Notes: generated by a model not told the origin, from the sequence alone. Positions 12,211-23,931 are shown, counted from the stretch's first letter. The stretch: 51,854 nucleotides of DNA from Gnetum montanum (GCA_015680685.1 MNCI01028447.1:1-51854); one strand, 5' to 3'. A program made the numbers and translations.

Positions 12211-12760
12211 CATGGATTTTTCTTAGATATTTCCATGGAAAGATCATGGATTCCTAGGCATGCGTTTATGGTACTTAGCCATGCCCTTCCTATTATTATT
12301 GGGAAGTCTCCCTTGTCATTGTTGACTTGTATCACTAGGAAATCAGCTAGGTAAGATCAACCACACATAATGGTAACGAAATCCTCCATCAATCCCAAGG
12401 GAATAGTGATGGACTGGTCAGCCAGCTCTAAGCGAATATTGCTTTTCTTTAGTGCAAGCAAGTTCCAGGCTTTATACATTTCTTACGATATCAAGTTGAC
12501 TCCGGAAGTTGAGTCAAGAAGAGCTTTACGTGGTCCATTCCCAACGACTTGGAGGTAGATTAGGGGACTTCCAAGATTAGAGAATTTCCTAGGAAGGTGG
12601 CCCACTTTGATCCAGTCAGTGATGGTATGTGTTAACATAACCATATGTGTTGAGCTCTATTGTTGATTTGAAGGGAGCTTCGAAGCCTTATTTGATGGAG
12701 GAATGTTTTGAGGCTCAACTGCTTGTGGTTGTGAGAGCTTGTTTGGGCTGTTGTTTCTGA
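12211..12760 (-). pseudogene. E3 protease relic
   Basis: Retropepsin-like domain on the minus strand. The active site reads LLDSTSGVNLIS (about 12490-12530): the catalytic Asp is kept but the Gly of the usual DSG is Thr. Homology to E6 (37600-38060) stops near 12215 in a short repeated ATGGATCATGGAT sequence, where the pol-deleted junction with the 3' untranslated region lies. Confidence 0.75.
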
Positions 12761-15178
12761 ATAGAGGTCTTCTCCTTGTATGGTTGTTAGAACTAGCAGT
12801 GGGTTGAAGGTTTACTGCTCTCATAGCATTACGTTACTGCAGTTGAGTGAGGAGTTCCCCTTGCATCGCTGGAGTAGGTGGTAGTGGAGCTATTAGTGTA
12901 AGATTTGCGGGTGGATTTGGAGAATGGTATGCATGTGGTGTGTCTCTCCTAGGAGAAGGAGTCCTATAGTACTCCCAAGCTTGGTAGTGACATTGTGAGG
13001 TAATGTGACTAATAGAGTCACTTGGAGAGACTGGCTACCGCACGTAGTAGCCATATGGATCAAGTTGCCGGTAAGGGTATTGTTGCCTTGGCAGTGGCAT
13101 CCCCCATGATTGTGTGTATCGCCACTACTAGTGTTACTCCATAGGTTGTGGCAAATTTCTACTTGGATAATACGTTAACGGTTGGTGGAACTGCCTCGGG
13201 TTACCTTGGGGATAAGGTAACCGATAGGGTGCTTGCTGTTTGTTAAGTCTTGGGTTGAGTGCATACACCCCAGACTCTTGCAGATGTGAGATTATCAGGC
13301 AACATCCCTTAGGATGGTCATATTGGCATATCTCACATCCACTATCATTATTTGTATCTAAATCCACAACCTCTTCAATGATAGCTAATTTACCCTTATC
13401 TTTGTTACGTGCATAGTTCAAATCCCTCTTCTTTTTCTTATCATGGTCACTACTTCGCTCCTTAGACTCCTCTACGATTTTTAAAACAGTTTCAAATCTA
13501 CTATCTAAGGAGTCCCACATTTTATCTACCTTAGTCGACACTTCTTTTGGTAATTTCTGAAGTGGCAAGGTTTTCCTACTCACCAACTCTTCGAGTGGTG
13601 ACTCATCCTCCTCCTCACAGAATCTCACTCCCCTCTTTCAGAGGGAAGGATTGCAGTTATACTCTTCCGTGCTTTCTCTCTTACGTAGCTCTCCTTCTTT
13701 CTTAGCTACTTGCTCCAAAAATCTATGAACCTCATGGAACCTAAGCTTAGATAATCTCCCTTGGGCATATATGTCCCAAGGGTTCTCCTGGTTCCATGTC
13801 TTAGCGCATCTACGAGATGACATAGTTGATCCCGTTGTGCATAACCATGGCTCCAGCAACAATGTAGCAATGCATAATATTAGCCCATGGTAGCATCCAA
13901 GGGTTCATGATTACCATGCTTCCATCCTTGGATCTGCTTTCACAAGTTGGACACTTGGGAGTACGTTTGATATTTATCGTTAAACAGTTTTAACATCGTA
14001 CTCCAGCTTCAAATGGATTCTAGTTCTAAGGACCAATACCAGCTTTTCGCTTCTTTTATGAGTGTCCTTGGGAACAACTTTAATTTTTACCACTCATTTT
14101 CAATGTTCTACAAGGCACAAGCATCATGAAATGCCTGCCAGTAATTCTACAGAATAGCATTGTATCCCCCCTCAAATCATGGGATATTATTCATGTCTAG
14201 TCTCTTGATCTAGCTATCTTTTTGGTGCCTTGTAGGTATTTTAACAGCCTCTGTGATGTCTAACATGCTTCAGGTTGCAAGTAGGGGTTCATCATGGTCA
14301 TTTCTTTCATGGCATCTGTGATGTCTACACAGTTCCCTACTTTCCCTTCTTCCATGTTGTGATTCCCTAGAATGCCCTCGTCCTCACTCTCGACTCTCTC
14401 ATTGAGGTTTCTCATTTTTCTTAGCCTTGTCCTCACGATGAGGTTCCTTATGACTATGTCTTTATGTTGAAGGAGAGGGTGAATGTGATGATGAAGGGGA
14501 AGAGGCAGGAGAACCATCGCCATGACGATGTTTCCTACCTTCCCTTCGATGATCTTGACCTCGATCGTGATGATGATTAGAATGCTTGCCCTTATCTTGT
14601 GTTTATGTTCCCTCATTGAACACTTGGTGTTTGTGGGGATCAGAACCAATGTTATGAATTGTGGAGTGAAGGTTCTGATACACTACCTCCTCACTATCAT
14701 TAGGAGGGGGAACACAATTTTTTGAAGAACCTATTGACATAGGTTCATCGCCCTTAATTTCGTTAATAACGGGCAAAGCATTATGGGGTCCTTTTCCCTT
14801 CAACGATGTGTGGTAACTCTCCTACCGTGAGTCCCGTTGATGTTGCACTTTTGTGGGATAGTAGTCCCTTGGGTTGTAATCACATGCAATGTACTCAACG
14901 TATAATTGTGGCATTCCTATTCGTGCAAGGACACAAAGGAGCATGTTGGGGTCAGCTCTGTCTGGAGGTAACACTATGTTACCCTCCAAGTCTCTCCAGC
15001 GCAGTTGTTCATCTTAATGGAAGACAAAGGTAAAGTCAGGTATATACTCATCGTGATGAGTATATACCACACTGAATTATTGAGGAACTTGTGGATTTTG
15101 GTTATTTATGTTGTACCACCGACTGTCTCTAGTGTTGGTTATAGGCGGTGAAGTGCTTCTGTGTGGAGAAGAAGACAT
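12761..15178 (-). pseudogene. E3 gag relic
   Basis: It starts with ATG at 15178 (MSSSPHRS...), about 130 nt inside the PBS. An early stop follows after about 33 codons, and more stops and frameshifts later. Recognisable parts are a serine/arginine-rich N-terminus, an ARIGMPQLYVEYIACDYN stretch, the DEPLLAT block (about 14290), a capsid part with WDIYAQGRLSKLR (13760-13800), a zinc knuckle CEICQYDHPKGC (about 13310-13345), and a Pro/Gln-rich tail (12800-13200). Longest open pieces are 13134-13628 and 13638-13862. Packaging function is known for the family; this copy is dead. Confidence 0.85.
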
Positions 15179-15305
15179 TTTAGTCTTATTCGGTGTGTTA
15201 TTTACTGTTATGTTATATTTTTGTTTGATCAACCCTAAGGGTTTGTTTTATCTCCCAATGATGTAAATGATATCCTATGTTCTATGTAGCGCACAAAAAC
15301 CTAAG

Positions 15306-15323
15306 TCCCTGGCAACGATGCTA
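15306..15323 (-). promoter_or_regulatory. E3 primer binding site (tRNA-Asp-like)
   Basis: The minus-strand sequence TAGCATCGTTGCCAGGGA, one base inside the 5' LTR, matches 14 of 18 positions of the complement of the plant tRNA-Asp 3' end, the primer usual for Athila. The other two PBSs in the window read TGGCAT at the start and share the CAGGGA end. Confidence 0.75.
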
Positions 15324-15324
15324 A

Positions 15325-16139
15325 TGATGAGTGGCGAGGTACCCCTACACTCAACCATACGAATACGAGCATTACACGTGCAATCTGGTCAAACTCAAAG
15401 GACTAAGTGCTTACGCGCCTTATGGAACACTTAAGGTTAATCAATCGTTGTCTTCCCAGACTTACTTGTATTGTCATGGTTGTATGGTTAAGTAAGTCTG
15501 AGGTACATGATTTTTATAACTTTTATCTTTTTATCACCTATGCTAAGAGAGGAAAGGGTGAAGAGACTAAGTAACTAACTTTCACTAACTAAGATTTAAT
15601 TTTCCTACCATCAGTATCCATTCCCACTTACCATACACACCCTGAACTAGTGCAATGCTACTGGGATTACCAAACGCTATTTGTTACTAGGTTACCAAGC
15701 GTAGCACACGTGCTCGAAGCGGTCATATTGAATGCACTTAACTAGGAGTTGAGGGTTGAGAGAGATTAATTATCTAAGAAAAAATTTAAGCATTTAACAT
15801 TAATTAAATCCTAATTAGCTTAGTCCATGTACTACAAGGTTTATTAGAAAGTTCGTCTTTATTTTCATACACAAATGTATGCTCAGGCACAATTTGCTCG
15901 AATAAAGATCCGTTCACTTTGAGACTCCTGCTGCGGGCACATGGAAATTATTCTATCTCTGGAATGGTAAAACTAGTAGACTTTAGCCAAGGGCTTAGAT
16001 CTAGATGGAGAAACAAGGGAAAGCTACCTCTTATTTATAGAACTGATGACAGGCTGTGATATCGTGTACGCGATATTGCAGGGGTTGATGCGATATCGTG
16101 GACATGATATTGTGGCCCATGCAATATCGCGTCCCATCA
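15325..16139 (-). repeat. E3 5' LTR
   Basis: 815 bp, TGATGAGTGG...GTCCCATCA on the plus strand, paired with 9567-10347. It is longer because the GATATC array near 16055-16130 has extra units. TATA lies at about 16030-16039 (minus) and the AATAAA hairpin at 15855-15909. Confidence 0.93.
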
Positions 16140-16144
16140 ATTGG

Positions 16145-17345
16145 TGTGTCCTTGATACTAATAAACTGTTTATTCTCCAAGATGCTCACGAGGATCCTTA
16201 AAGAGGCCACTATGTAGGGAGATGCATGGCCATTAAGATCCTAATGATAGACAATTATTAGCCAACAATCTTCAAGACTTCCCAGCAATTTTTTTGATCT
16301 TGTGAATGCTATCAATGAGATGGTAGGATGAGCATGCAAATGGAGGAACCTCAATAGTAGATCCAACCACTAGAACCATTAAACATATGGGGCATAGACT
16401 TCATGGATCCCATCACACCCATCTCCAATGGGAAGGAGTACATTATCATTGCCATTGACTACTATGCTAAATGGGTAGAAGTAGTAACCATCGTTGACTG
16501 TACATCATCCACTGTTACTCATTTTTTTCAACAATACCTTGTAAACAGGTTTGGGGTACCACGTGCACTAATTTCTAACAATGGAACCCATTTCAAAGGC
16601 ATGACTTTTCACAAGCTCATGCAATGATTGGGGGTTGAACATAAATCAACAACACCCTACCACCCCCAACCAAATGGTTATGTAGAGGCTACTAATGAGG
16701 AGATTATGAAGATCTTAATAAGAACTATTAGTAAATATAGAAGAGACTAGAGCACAAAGCTCAACAATTCCCTTTGGGCCTATCACTCAACATGGAAACT
16801 CCCTATAGGCTACTCTCCCTATGAGCTGGTGTATAGAAAACTACCAATACTTCCTATTCAATCTAAGCTTTGTACACTTTCAACAGCATGTGACCTGGAT
16901 CTTAACTTGAGTCTAACACAAAGAAAATGATTAATTAATCTTAATGTGCTAGATAAAAATTGATTAGTGGCCTTATCCTTGAATGAAGTACACAAGGCAT
17001 TTTGTAAGCAACGACATGACCTAAGAATAAGAAAAGTTAAATTTTAACCTAGAGATAAGGTCCTCTACTAGAATCCCACACATGTTCCACAATGAAGAAA
17101 ATTTTAAACATTGTGGAAGGGGCCTTATGTAATTGACAAAACCTTCCCTTGTAGGGCCATGTTAATCTACAAACCTAAAAGCCCAAACAAAAAGTAGTTG
17201 ATCAACACACAACAAGTTAAACCTTTCCGTGAGCCTAAGCAAGCAAGTGGAAGCAACACATCATTGGATGGACAACCTCACTCAATCTTTTGAATCTCCT
17301 CCTTCCAACTTAGTCATGGGGGAGATGGCCATCCATGCTAGCCAT
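16145..17345 (+). pseudogene. E2 integrase relic
   Basis: Continuation of E2 pol after E3. A Cys/His-rich N-terminal remnant (GHYVGRC) precedes the core: GIDFMDPI (first Asp kept), LISNNGTHF (second Asp changed to Asn), NGYVEATNEEI (Glu kept). The C-terminal part has RIRKVKF, PRDKVLY and KGPYVIDKTF, and ends near the SFESPPSN stretch at 17300. Stops include LMQ-stop and RRD-stop. The longest open stretch is 16403-16627. Confidence 0.9.
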
Positions 17346-18858
17346 TTATGTAGCTTCTTAGTTTTTCTATTTTTCTATTTTTGTTTTACACTTTATTTAT
17401 TTTACACCTTTTTGTTTTATACTTTTTCATATTTTACACCATTTTTTTTACACATCGTTGGTATGTTTGATTTTTCTTGAATATTTTACACTTTCTTGTA
17501 TAATTTCCTTTATTTTGGGTGTAATTTTCTAAATTTCTACTAATAAAGTTCTTTGTGCCAATAGGACACAGTGGTGTTGTAACTATTGTGAACGGTGCTT
17601 GGTAGTTTTTGTTTTTTATTACTAATGTTAAGTTTCTATTTTTGAATTTCAATACCGATAACTAAGACATGGTCTATTTTTCATGGAGCAAGTAATGACT
17701 CCATGACATTCACCCATTCACAAACTCTATGGTTTTCCTTGTTTTCGAAGTATGAGGTTCCTTTTCATTAAATAAAATTTTAATGAACTTATGACCTTGG
17801 CAGTTTTTGGACTTGAAAGGATTTAAGGGTCTGAACAAGGCGTGACTTCAAGGGAACTCAATGTTCTTTATACCCTTCTACTTACTTGAGTACATGAGTG
17901 TTTTAATGGATTTCTTACCATTTTGTGTCAACCAATAATAAGTCAAATAAGTCTTTGCATGGTGTGGTTCCCATCCAAGAAAGAGAAAAAAAAATGAATA
18001 AATATAAATGAAAATAATAATAATAATAAATGATGTCAGGAATTCAAAACATACCTAGAAAAAATAATAAGCTATAGGCACTGGTTATGTGTCTAGAAAG
18101 ACATGTTACCAATGCTTGAAGTTCCCCTCTAACTAATGTTCGTTCTCACTGCCTGATTTGTTTTTCTTCTCTATAAGGAACAATGTTTGATTTGTGGGAG
18201 CATGCTTGTGTCTCAATGAGGTGGCTCAGTCTTAGAGTGGAGATGCGAAGTCAGTGAACATAGTTGGTTTTGGTCTAGACTAAGGATGGATTTTATCAGG
18301 TCATTTAACCACAAAATTCATGAGGGACTTCATGTGACCTTGATCGAGAACTCCATTCCACTTTCTCTCTCATCCATCTATGCTCTCCATGACTTACCTC
18401 ACTATCGATGTCCATGTCCTTGTTCAATGTCTTGGTTTAACATGCCTAAATTCTTAGGTAGATTCTTCTAGGTTTTGGTCCTTAACTGTCATAACCATTA
18501 ATCACCTATGGGCCCATAGACTCCATAGGTTGAGGTTATGCAAGGGCAAAAAGGGCATGTGCATACTATGCAAAGGATCCACTTGCATATCTCTTAGTTG
18601 GATTAGTTAAAAACCTCATCCTTAACCATTTCCATAATCCAAGCCTTTATGTGCCCCATCTGATGCATCCAACTGTGCACTCCTTAAGGCAATTTCTTCA
18701 ATGAACACATTCTCCACCCAATTTTTCAATTTTTGAGCTTTCAACAACCCTCTTTGATGATTCCATCAAATTCTTGGCTTTTTTAGAGCTCCATGGATTC
18801 TACTTTCATCAAAAAGCTCTATGTATTTTTTAGAAATTCAAGTTTAAAAATTCTATTT
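17346..18858 (+). other. E2 untranslated region after integrase
   Basis: No coding homology. It starts with a T-rich tract of short TTTTA/TTTAC repeats (17355-17480), followed by sequence matching the reverse complement of E1 (about 1100-2200). E4 interrupts it at 18863. Confidence 0.65.
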
Positions 18859-18863
18859 ATACC

Positions 18864-19658
18864 TGATGGGATGCGATATCGCATGGGCTATGATATCGTG
18901 TACGCGATATCGCATCGTCGTCCACAATATCGCGTACGCGATATCGCGGTGCGCCGCCAAGTCTATAAATAAGAGGAAACTTTTCCTTGTTTGAGCATAT
19001 AGATCCAGACCCTTAGTGAAAATCTAGCAGTTTTAACTCTCTAGAGATAGTATATTTTCCATGTGCCCGCAGTAGGAGCTCCAAAGTGAACGGATCTTTA
19101 TTCGAGAAAATATTGTCTTGAACACAAGTTTGTGAACAGAAATAAAGATGAACCTCTTGGATAAACCTTGTAGTGCATGGAATAGGCCAAATAGGATTTT
19201 ATTTATTGTTATTTATTTTTTATCATTTAAATGCTTTATTAGTTCATTAATTCTTTTTCAACCCTTCTCTCGTAGTTAAGTGCACAATATGACCGCTTCG
19301 AGCACGTAACTAGCATTTGGTAACAAAGGTTGCATTGGTTTAGGGTGTGAACAGTAAGTGGGAATGGATGCTGATGCTAGGTTAATAAGGCTTACTTAGT
19401 TAGTTAATTTAGTTAATTAGTCTCTTCACCCTTCACCTCGTTAGCATAGGAGATAAAACAGAAAAGCTATAAAAATCATATGCCTCAGACTTACTTAACC
19501 ATACAACTGTGACAAATACAAGTTTGGGAAGACAACAAATGATTAACCTTAAGTGTTCCATAAGGCGTGTAGGCACTTAGTCTACGGAGTTTGACCGAAT
19601 CGTGCATGTAACGCTCGTATTCATATGGTTGAGTGTAGGGGTACCTCGCCACTCATCA
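18864..19658 (+). repeat. E4: solo LTR of the E3 family, plus strand
   Basis: 795 bp, TGATGGGATG...CACTCATCA, flanked by perfect ATACC duplications (18859-18863 and 19659-19663). No PPT precedes it and no PBS follows, so it is not the LTR of E2. It carries five GATATC-type palindromes in the first 95 bp, TATA (CTATAAATA, 18963-18971), and the hairpin arms 19094-19102 and 19141-19149 with AATAAA. Solo LTRs arise by recombination between the two LTRs of a full element. Confidence 0.93.
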
Positions 19659-19663
19659 ATACC

Positions 19664-20194
19664 CTTTGTAAATGGGTACCCATTGATGAACCTCCTACAT
19701 ATACAAGACCCCATATACGGGACCTCATTAACACAACACAAAAATTGTATATATATACACGTCCTCACTTTGAATTTTTCACATTTCATTTCAATTGCCA
19801 AAGGAGTTTTTGCAGTTTTTAGAGCCCACAACCTTCCACAAGCCATATCTTTCTAATCGTTTATCCAAGTCACTCTGTTCTTTAACACTGTAGCTACTGG
19901 AGGTAAGTTCTTAGTCCTGGGGGCCACAAACTTGAAGTTTTTGATAAAAAAATTTTCTAGATATTTCTAACTCCCACAAAGGTTTAACAAAGAAACCAAC
20001 ATGAGAACATCAAATTACAAAAGTTAAACCCTTCCAACTAGCTCAAATAACACTTTAAACTTAAAAATAAATAAAATAACCAATCTACCATGGTCCAACT
20101 TTAGCCTATGTGTAACTAACTGATGACACAAGGTATCAAAACATTATAAGTTACACATTATATATACTAATCCTTAGATGTGTTGTGACCATAG
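19664..20194 (+). promoter_or_regulatory. E2 ORF3 leader: TATA-like run, donor and acceptor
   Basis: A TGTATATATATACAC run (about 19743-19757) is followed by a near-perfect donor GGAG|GTAAGT (GT at 19903) and an acceptor GACCATAG ending at 20194, which abuts the ORF3 ATG. The implied intron is 292 bp. E1 has the same elements at the same spacing. Function is inferred. Confidence 0.45.
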
Positions 20195-22878
20195 ATGGCA
20201 CCAAAGGGGAAGCACACACAGGAAGGAGGACCATCACAGCCATGTGATAAACAACCACGAATGGGAAGGGGTTAAGAACAGGCTTAAGAAGAATAAGCAA
20301 CAACCCATGCTATGGGACCTCGTAAGGAGGAGCCCGAAGTGGAATCTGTTCATCCAATTCCAAAACAAGTAGCAGCAACAAAGCAATCCCATTGAGATGA
20401 AAAACCAACTCCATAAGCAAACCTTGAGGTAACCTTGACAGAAGCTTGCCTTAAGTAGATCAAATCAAAAAGGGTTCAAAAAATAATGCTCCAAGAGTTA
20501 AATTTTGAATCTTTCTTAGAGGAAACACCTCAAGAAGTACATGATCAACTAAAGACCTCTCCCATGTGACCCATCATCACTTCCAATAGGGAGTGGTACA
20601 TTGAAGAGACATTATTATTCTAGAATAATAGGTAGGTTAGTTCAATGGTCAAGATCAAGGAAATTTTAGTGTCCTACTCAGTGGAGGCCATTTAAGAGGC
20701 ACTTGAGTTGCCAAAAACTAGGATGAATCTCACTGAGATTTCAATACAAGTAGACTCCAGCATCAAAAAATAATGGATACATTAGTTTTATGGCATCGAC
20801 TATAAGGAGTATGGTGTGATCACATTGATGGAGAGAATCTACTACAAGATTGCAACCTTTCACCTCAATCCAATGATGAGGCCAAGCTAGATCACCACCT
20901 TCTCCACCTATGCATGTGCTGCTCTAAGTAGTAGATTCCCTATCAATCTTCCATAGCTAATCTATCTTGCGATAGAAAAATGCTTAAAAGAGAAAAAATG
21001 TGGAAGGAAGGCACTCCCCTTTTCATGCCTCATCAAAAAACTATGTTGAAAAGAAGGGATAACCCTTTATACAAATGACGATGTTCGATATGCTCCATTC
21101 ACTAACTAGATGGAGATTATGAAGGATAAAGTCCCTACAAAATTCATCCAAGAAGAGGAATAGCAACCGCCACCTCCTCCACCCACTTAGAAAATAGTGC
21201 CAAATACCATCATAATTTCTCAATGGTTGCATGAATTCCAAGAATGGATCTTGAGTGACAAGGGTAACAAGTAGGAATGAGTGGTGGCAATCCATCTGTG
21301 TACCAACTAGCAATGAGTCATCTAAATGAAGTGTCTCAAACAATTAGCTAGATGAAGTGTCTCAAACAATTAGCTAGATGGAGGGAGGGTCTCTACACTT
21401 TGTGAAGAAATTTGTAGGAATAATAAGTAGCAAGTTAAGCACAACACAACATGAACAATTGCTAGATCGACTGGTGGAAACTAGGAAACTGATTCTGAAC
21501 ATCTTCAACCTTTTAGACAACATAACTACAACCTAGTTAAAGCTGTTGGAAGCAAAGGACAAGAACATCATTTTGGAGGGGCAACTCGAAACAAAAAAAG
21601 TGCTAAATGAATTCTTGGCTACAAAGGTTGCTGAATTAAGAGCCCAATTTCTGACCTTACATTCCTCAACCCAACACTGACAAAGGATAAGATCTTAAAC
21701 AACTTCACATAAGATTAAAAGGGTTGAGGGTGCAATGGACACAATGGTGTTCTATCAATTCTTGGCAGAGGCCACTCAACATAAAATTTAGAAGCCCTCA
21801 GATCAAACCCACCAGGAGAATGTACAATTAACTGTAGAGAATCATTGCTTGCAAAATGTTGATGCACAAAAATAGTAGATGATAGATTTCATTCATTAAC
21901 AATAGAAGTAGCTAGCTAGAGTGAACACTAAGCTAAGGAGATTAGCAGTGAAAATAGAAACCTCTCCATTGAGGAGGTTTATGCTCTTCACCAAAAGACT
22001 GCAATCAAAGTAGTCACTTGGAAATTAGAGGCTTTCAAATTTGAGAAAGTCAAAAATCGCTACAGAGACCAAGTCAATCTGCAGAAAGAAGTTAATGAAA
22101 GACATATCGAGTTGGTAAAGGAAAAATTAAATGAGATCCTCCAACAACTCCAGCAAGGAAGAGAGATTTGACAACCTATCATTGATGAAATGGATGCCTA
22201 GTACAAAGTGGAGATCTGCATGAAGGAGTTGTAGATTGAGAAGATGATGGAATACATAGAGCTTGACCATCTCTAATATGAAAATTTGGATATGTTGACT
22301 ATCGAACGACCATGGTCTGAATTGGGGAAACAAGTGGTCAACTTGTGCTTGTTGTATGAGGTAAAGTTCAGGTACCATAAGGACACCAAGTAGAAGCTTA
22401 CAGTGGCAAACGTAAAATTGGAGGTTCTCATGGCAAATTCACTAATTAAAGATTAACTACCAAGCACTTGTCCAAGAGGATGAACAACTATCAAGAGCTT
22501 TAGAACACATCTAGGGCATTCAATATCCAAACCAAGCAATTCACCACCTATTTTGTTAATGTGAAGGAGATGTTTCTAATAATGCCATGTCCATGGGATA
22601 TCCCCATTCTAGCCAATATTGATGATGTCGTGTGGACTATGAATGATCCCCAAAGCAAGGAGGAGAAGATGAAGGCATAGTTAGATGTATTTATCCTTCC
22701 ACTAAAAGTAGAAGCTATAGTAGGACAACCATAGTCACCTCAACCACTACATGCACCCAACGTTAGAGAAGGTTCTTTGGAAACTCAAGAACCTCCACTG
22801 CCTAGGATCATCTAATCTTTTCAACCATCTTCACACTATCAAAGGATGTTTTGTCCAATTTTTTTAGTCATGTTCTAG
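20195..22878 (+). pseudogene. E2 ORF3 (env-position ORF with coiled-coil tail)
   Basis: A decayed ORF of about 890 codons from ATG at 20195 (MAPKGKHTQEGG) to TAG at about 22876. Three parts can be seen. The N-terminus is basic. A central part (about 20500-21150) has EWY, KEILVSYSVEAI, FYGIDYKEYGVITL and LPFSCLIKKLC, which resembles the 'putative plant transposon protein' family. A Lys/Glu/Leu-rich part (about 21930-22450) is likely coiled coil. Frameshifts occur near 21400-21900, with more than twenty stops. I see no transmembrane segment or signal peptide, so 'env-like' describes position only. A C-terminal fragment recurs at 41546-41725. Confidence 0.7.
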
Positions 22879-23030
22879 CATTCAATTTTATGTTATGATC
22901 ACCACAATTTTGTAATTAATGTTGATCGATACACCTGAGCACTTAATTTTGTTTTGTTGTGTTGTATCTGAGTCAATAATTCCATAACTTGCAATTTTGT
23001 AAAGACCTCAAGGATAAGTTTTCATTCAGT

Positions 23031-23040
23031 CATGGGGGTA
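23031..23040 (+). promoter_or_regulatory. E2 polypurine tract
   Basis: CATGGGGGTA directly before the LTR terminus TGATGAAG. Confidence 0.85.
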
Positions 23041-23931
23041 TGATGAAGTTTCTTTGATCAGTTGTGTCAACGAGATGTTGTCAACACAACCCCATCAATG
23101 GGATCCCATCGATGTCGAGGTTTCCATGTTGACATGTACCCATCAAAATGGCACCCTAGTAGATCTATAAATACAGCACCCTAGCCATGTTAATGGGATT
23201 AGAATTTTAGTTGCTAGCAAAACTCTTATAGTTTTATTTCGTAAGAGATAGAATCATTTTCTAATTACCTGCAATAGGAGTCAAGGAGTGTATAGATCTT
23301 TATTCGAGCACTATTGTACCTAAGAATCATAGTGTATGTGGCAATAAAGATGAGCTGTTTTGATAAACTTTACAACACTTGGACTAGCTTAATGATTTAT
23401 CTATGCATTCATTATTTTCATTAATTAAGTGATTAATTAAGCTAAGATGATTAAGACTTTAAGTAATTAATTAATTAAGCTAAATATACTAGCATACATA
23501 AGTACGACCACTTCGAGCATGCGTATAACACTTGGTAATCCCAATAGCACTTAACGCTTGGTCGTCCAACAATGTTGTACATGTTCAGCATGTGTATGGA
23601 AAGTGGGGTCAGATGCTTATGTTAGGATAGTTAGTTATTAATTACCAATAAAATTAGTTGAATCAATTAATTTATTTATTCTCAATCTATAACCAACCTT
23701 AGGTGAACAACATATAAAATAATAAAAATCATGTGCCTTAATTACACTTAACCATACAACTGAGCTTCATAAGTGTAGTTGGAAAGAAAACAATCATTCC
23801 ATGATTAGATCCACCTTCTAGATTGAATCCTATGTATGAGAACACTAGGAATCCATGGAATTCAACTGAATCATGTGTGAACACCTTAGTCATTCATATG
23901 GTTGGGCATAGGGGTACCTTGATGCTCAACA
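23041..23931 (+). repeat. E2 3' LTR (second LTR family)
   Basis: 891 bp, TGATGAAGTT...GCTCAACA. U3 has short inverted repeats (GTTGTGT...ACACAAC; CCCATCAATGGG, CCCATCGATG) rather than GATATC arrays. TATA is at about 23163-23174 (CTATAAATACAG) and the hairpin arms are 23296-23304 and 23343-23351 with AATAAA. Its partner 5' LTR is not in the window. A diverged duplicate of equal length lies at 41899-42789. Confidence 0.9.

Larger units (their letters stand above)
9567..16139 (-). mobile_element. E3: Athila-type LTR element without RT, RNase H or integrase
   Basis: A complete LTR-to-LTR element of 6573 bp on the minus strand, nested in E2. Order in the sense direction: 5' LTR (16139-15325), PBS, gag, protease, untranslated region with ORF3 relic, PPT, 3' LTR (10347-9567). 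Between protease (near 12240) and the untranslated region there is no trace of RT, RNase H or integrase. Transposition would therefore have needed enzymes from a relative. The LTRs differ at very roughly 7% of positions by eye, mostly transitions, plus length changes in the palindrome array, so insertion is not recent. Confidence 0.93.

Noticed and set aside
18864-18958. GATATC repeats considered as a CRISPR-like array or satellite.
   Set aside because: Units are short palindromes with irregular spacing, always at an LTR end; the genome is a plant.
20195-22878. ORF3 considered as a viral-type envelope gene.
   Set aside because: No signal peptide, transmembrane segment or cleavage site is visible; content is basic, a plant transposon-like domain, and coiled coil.
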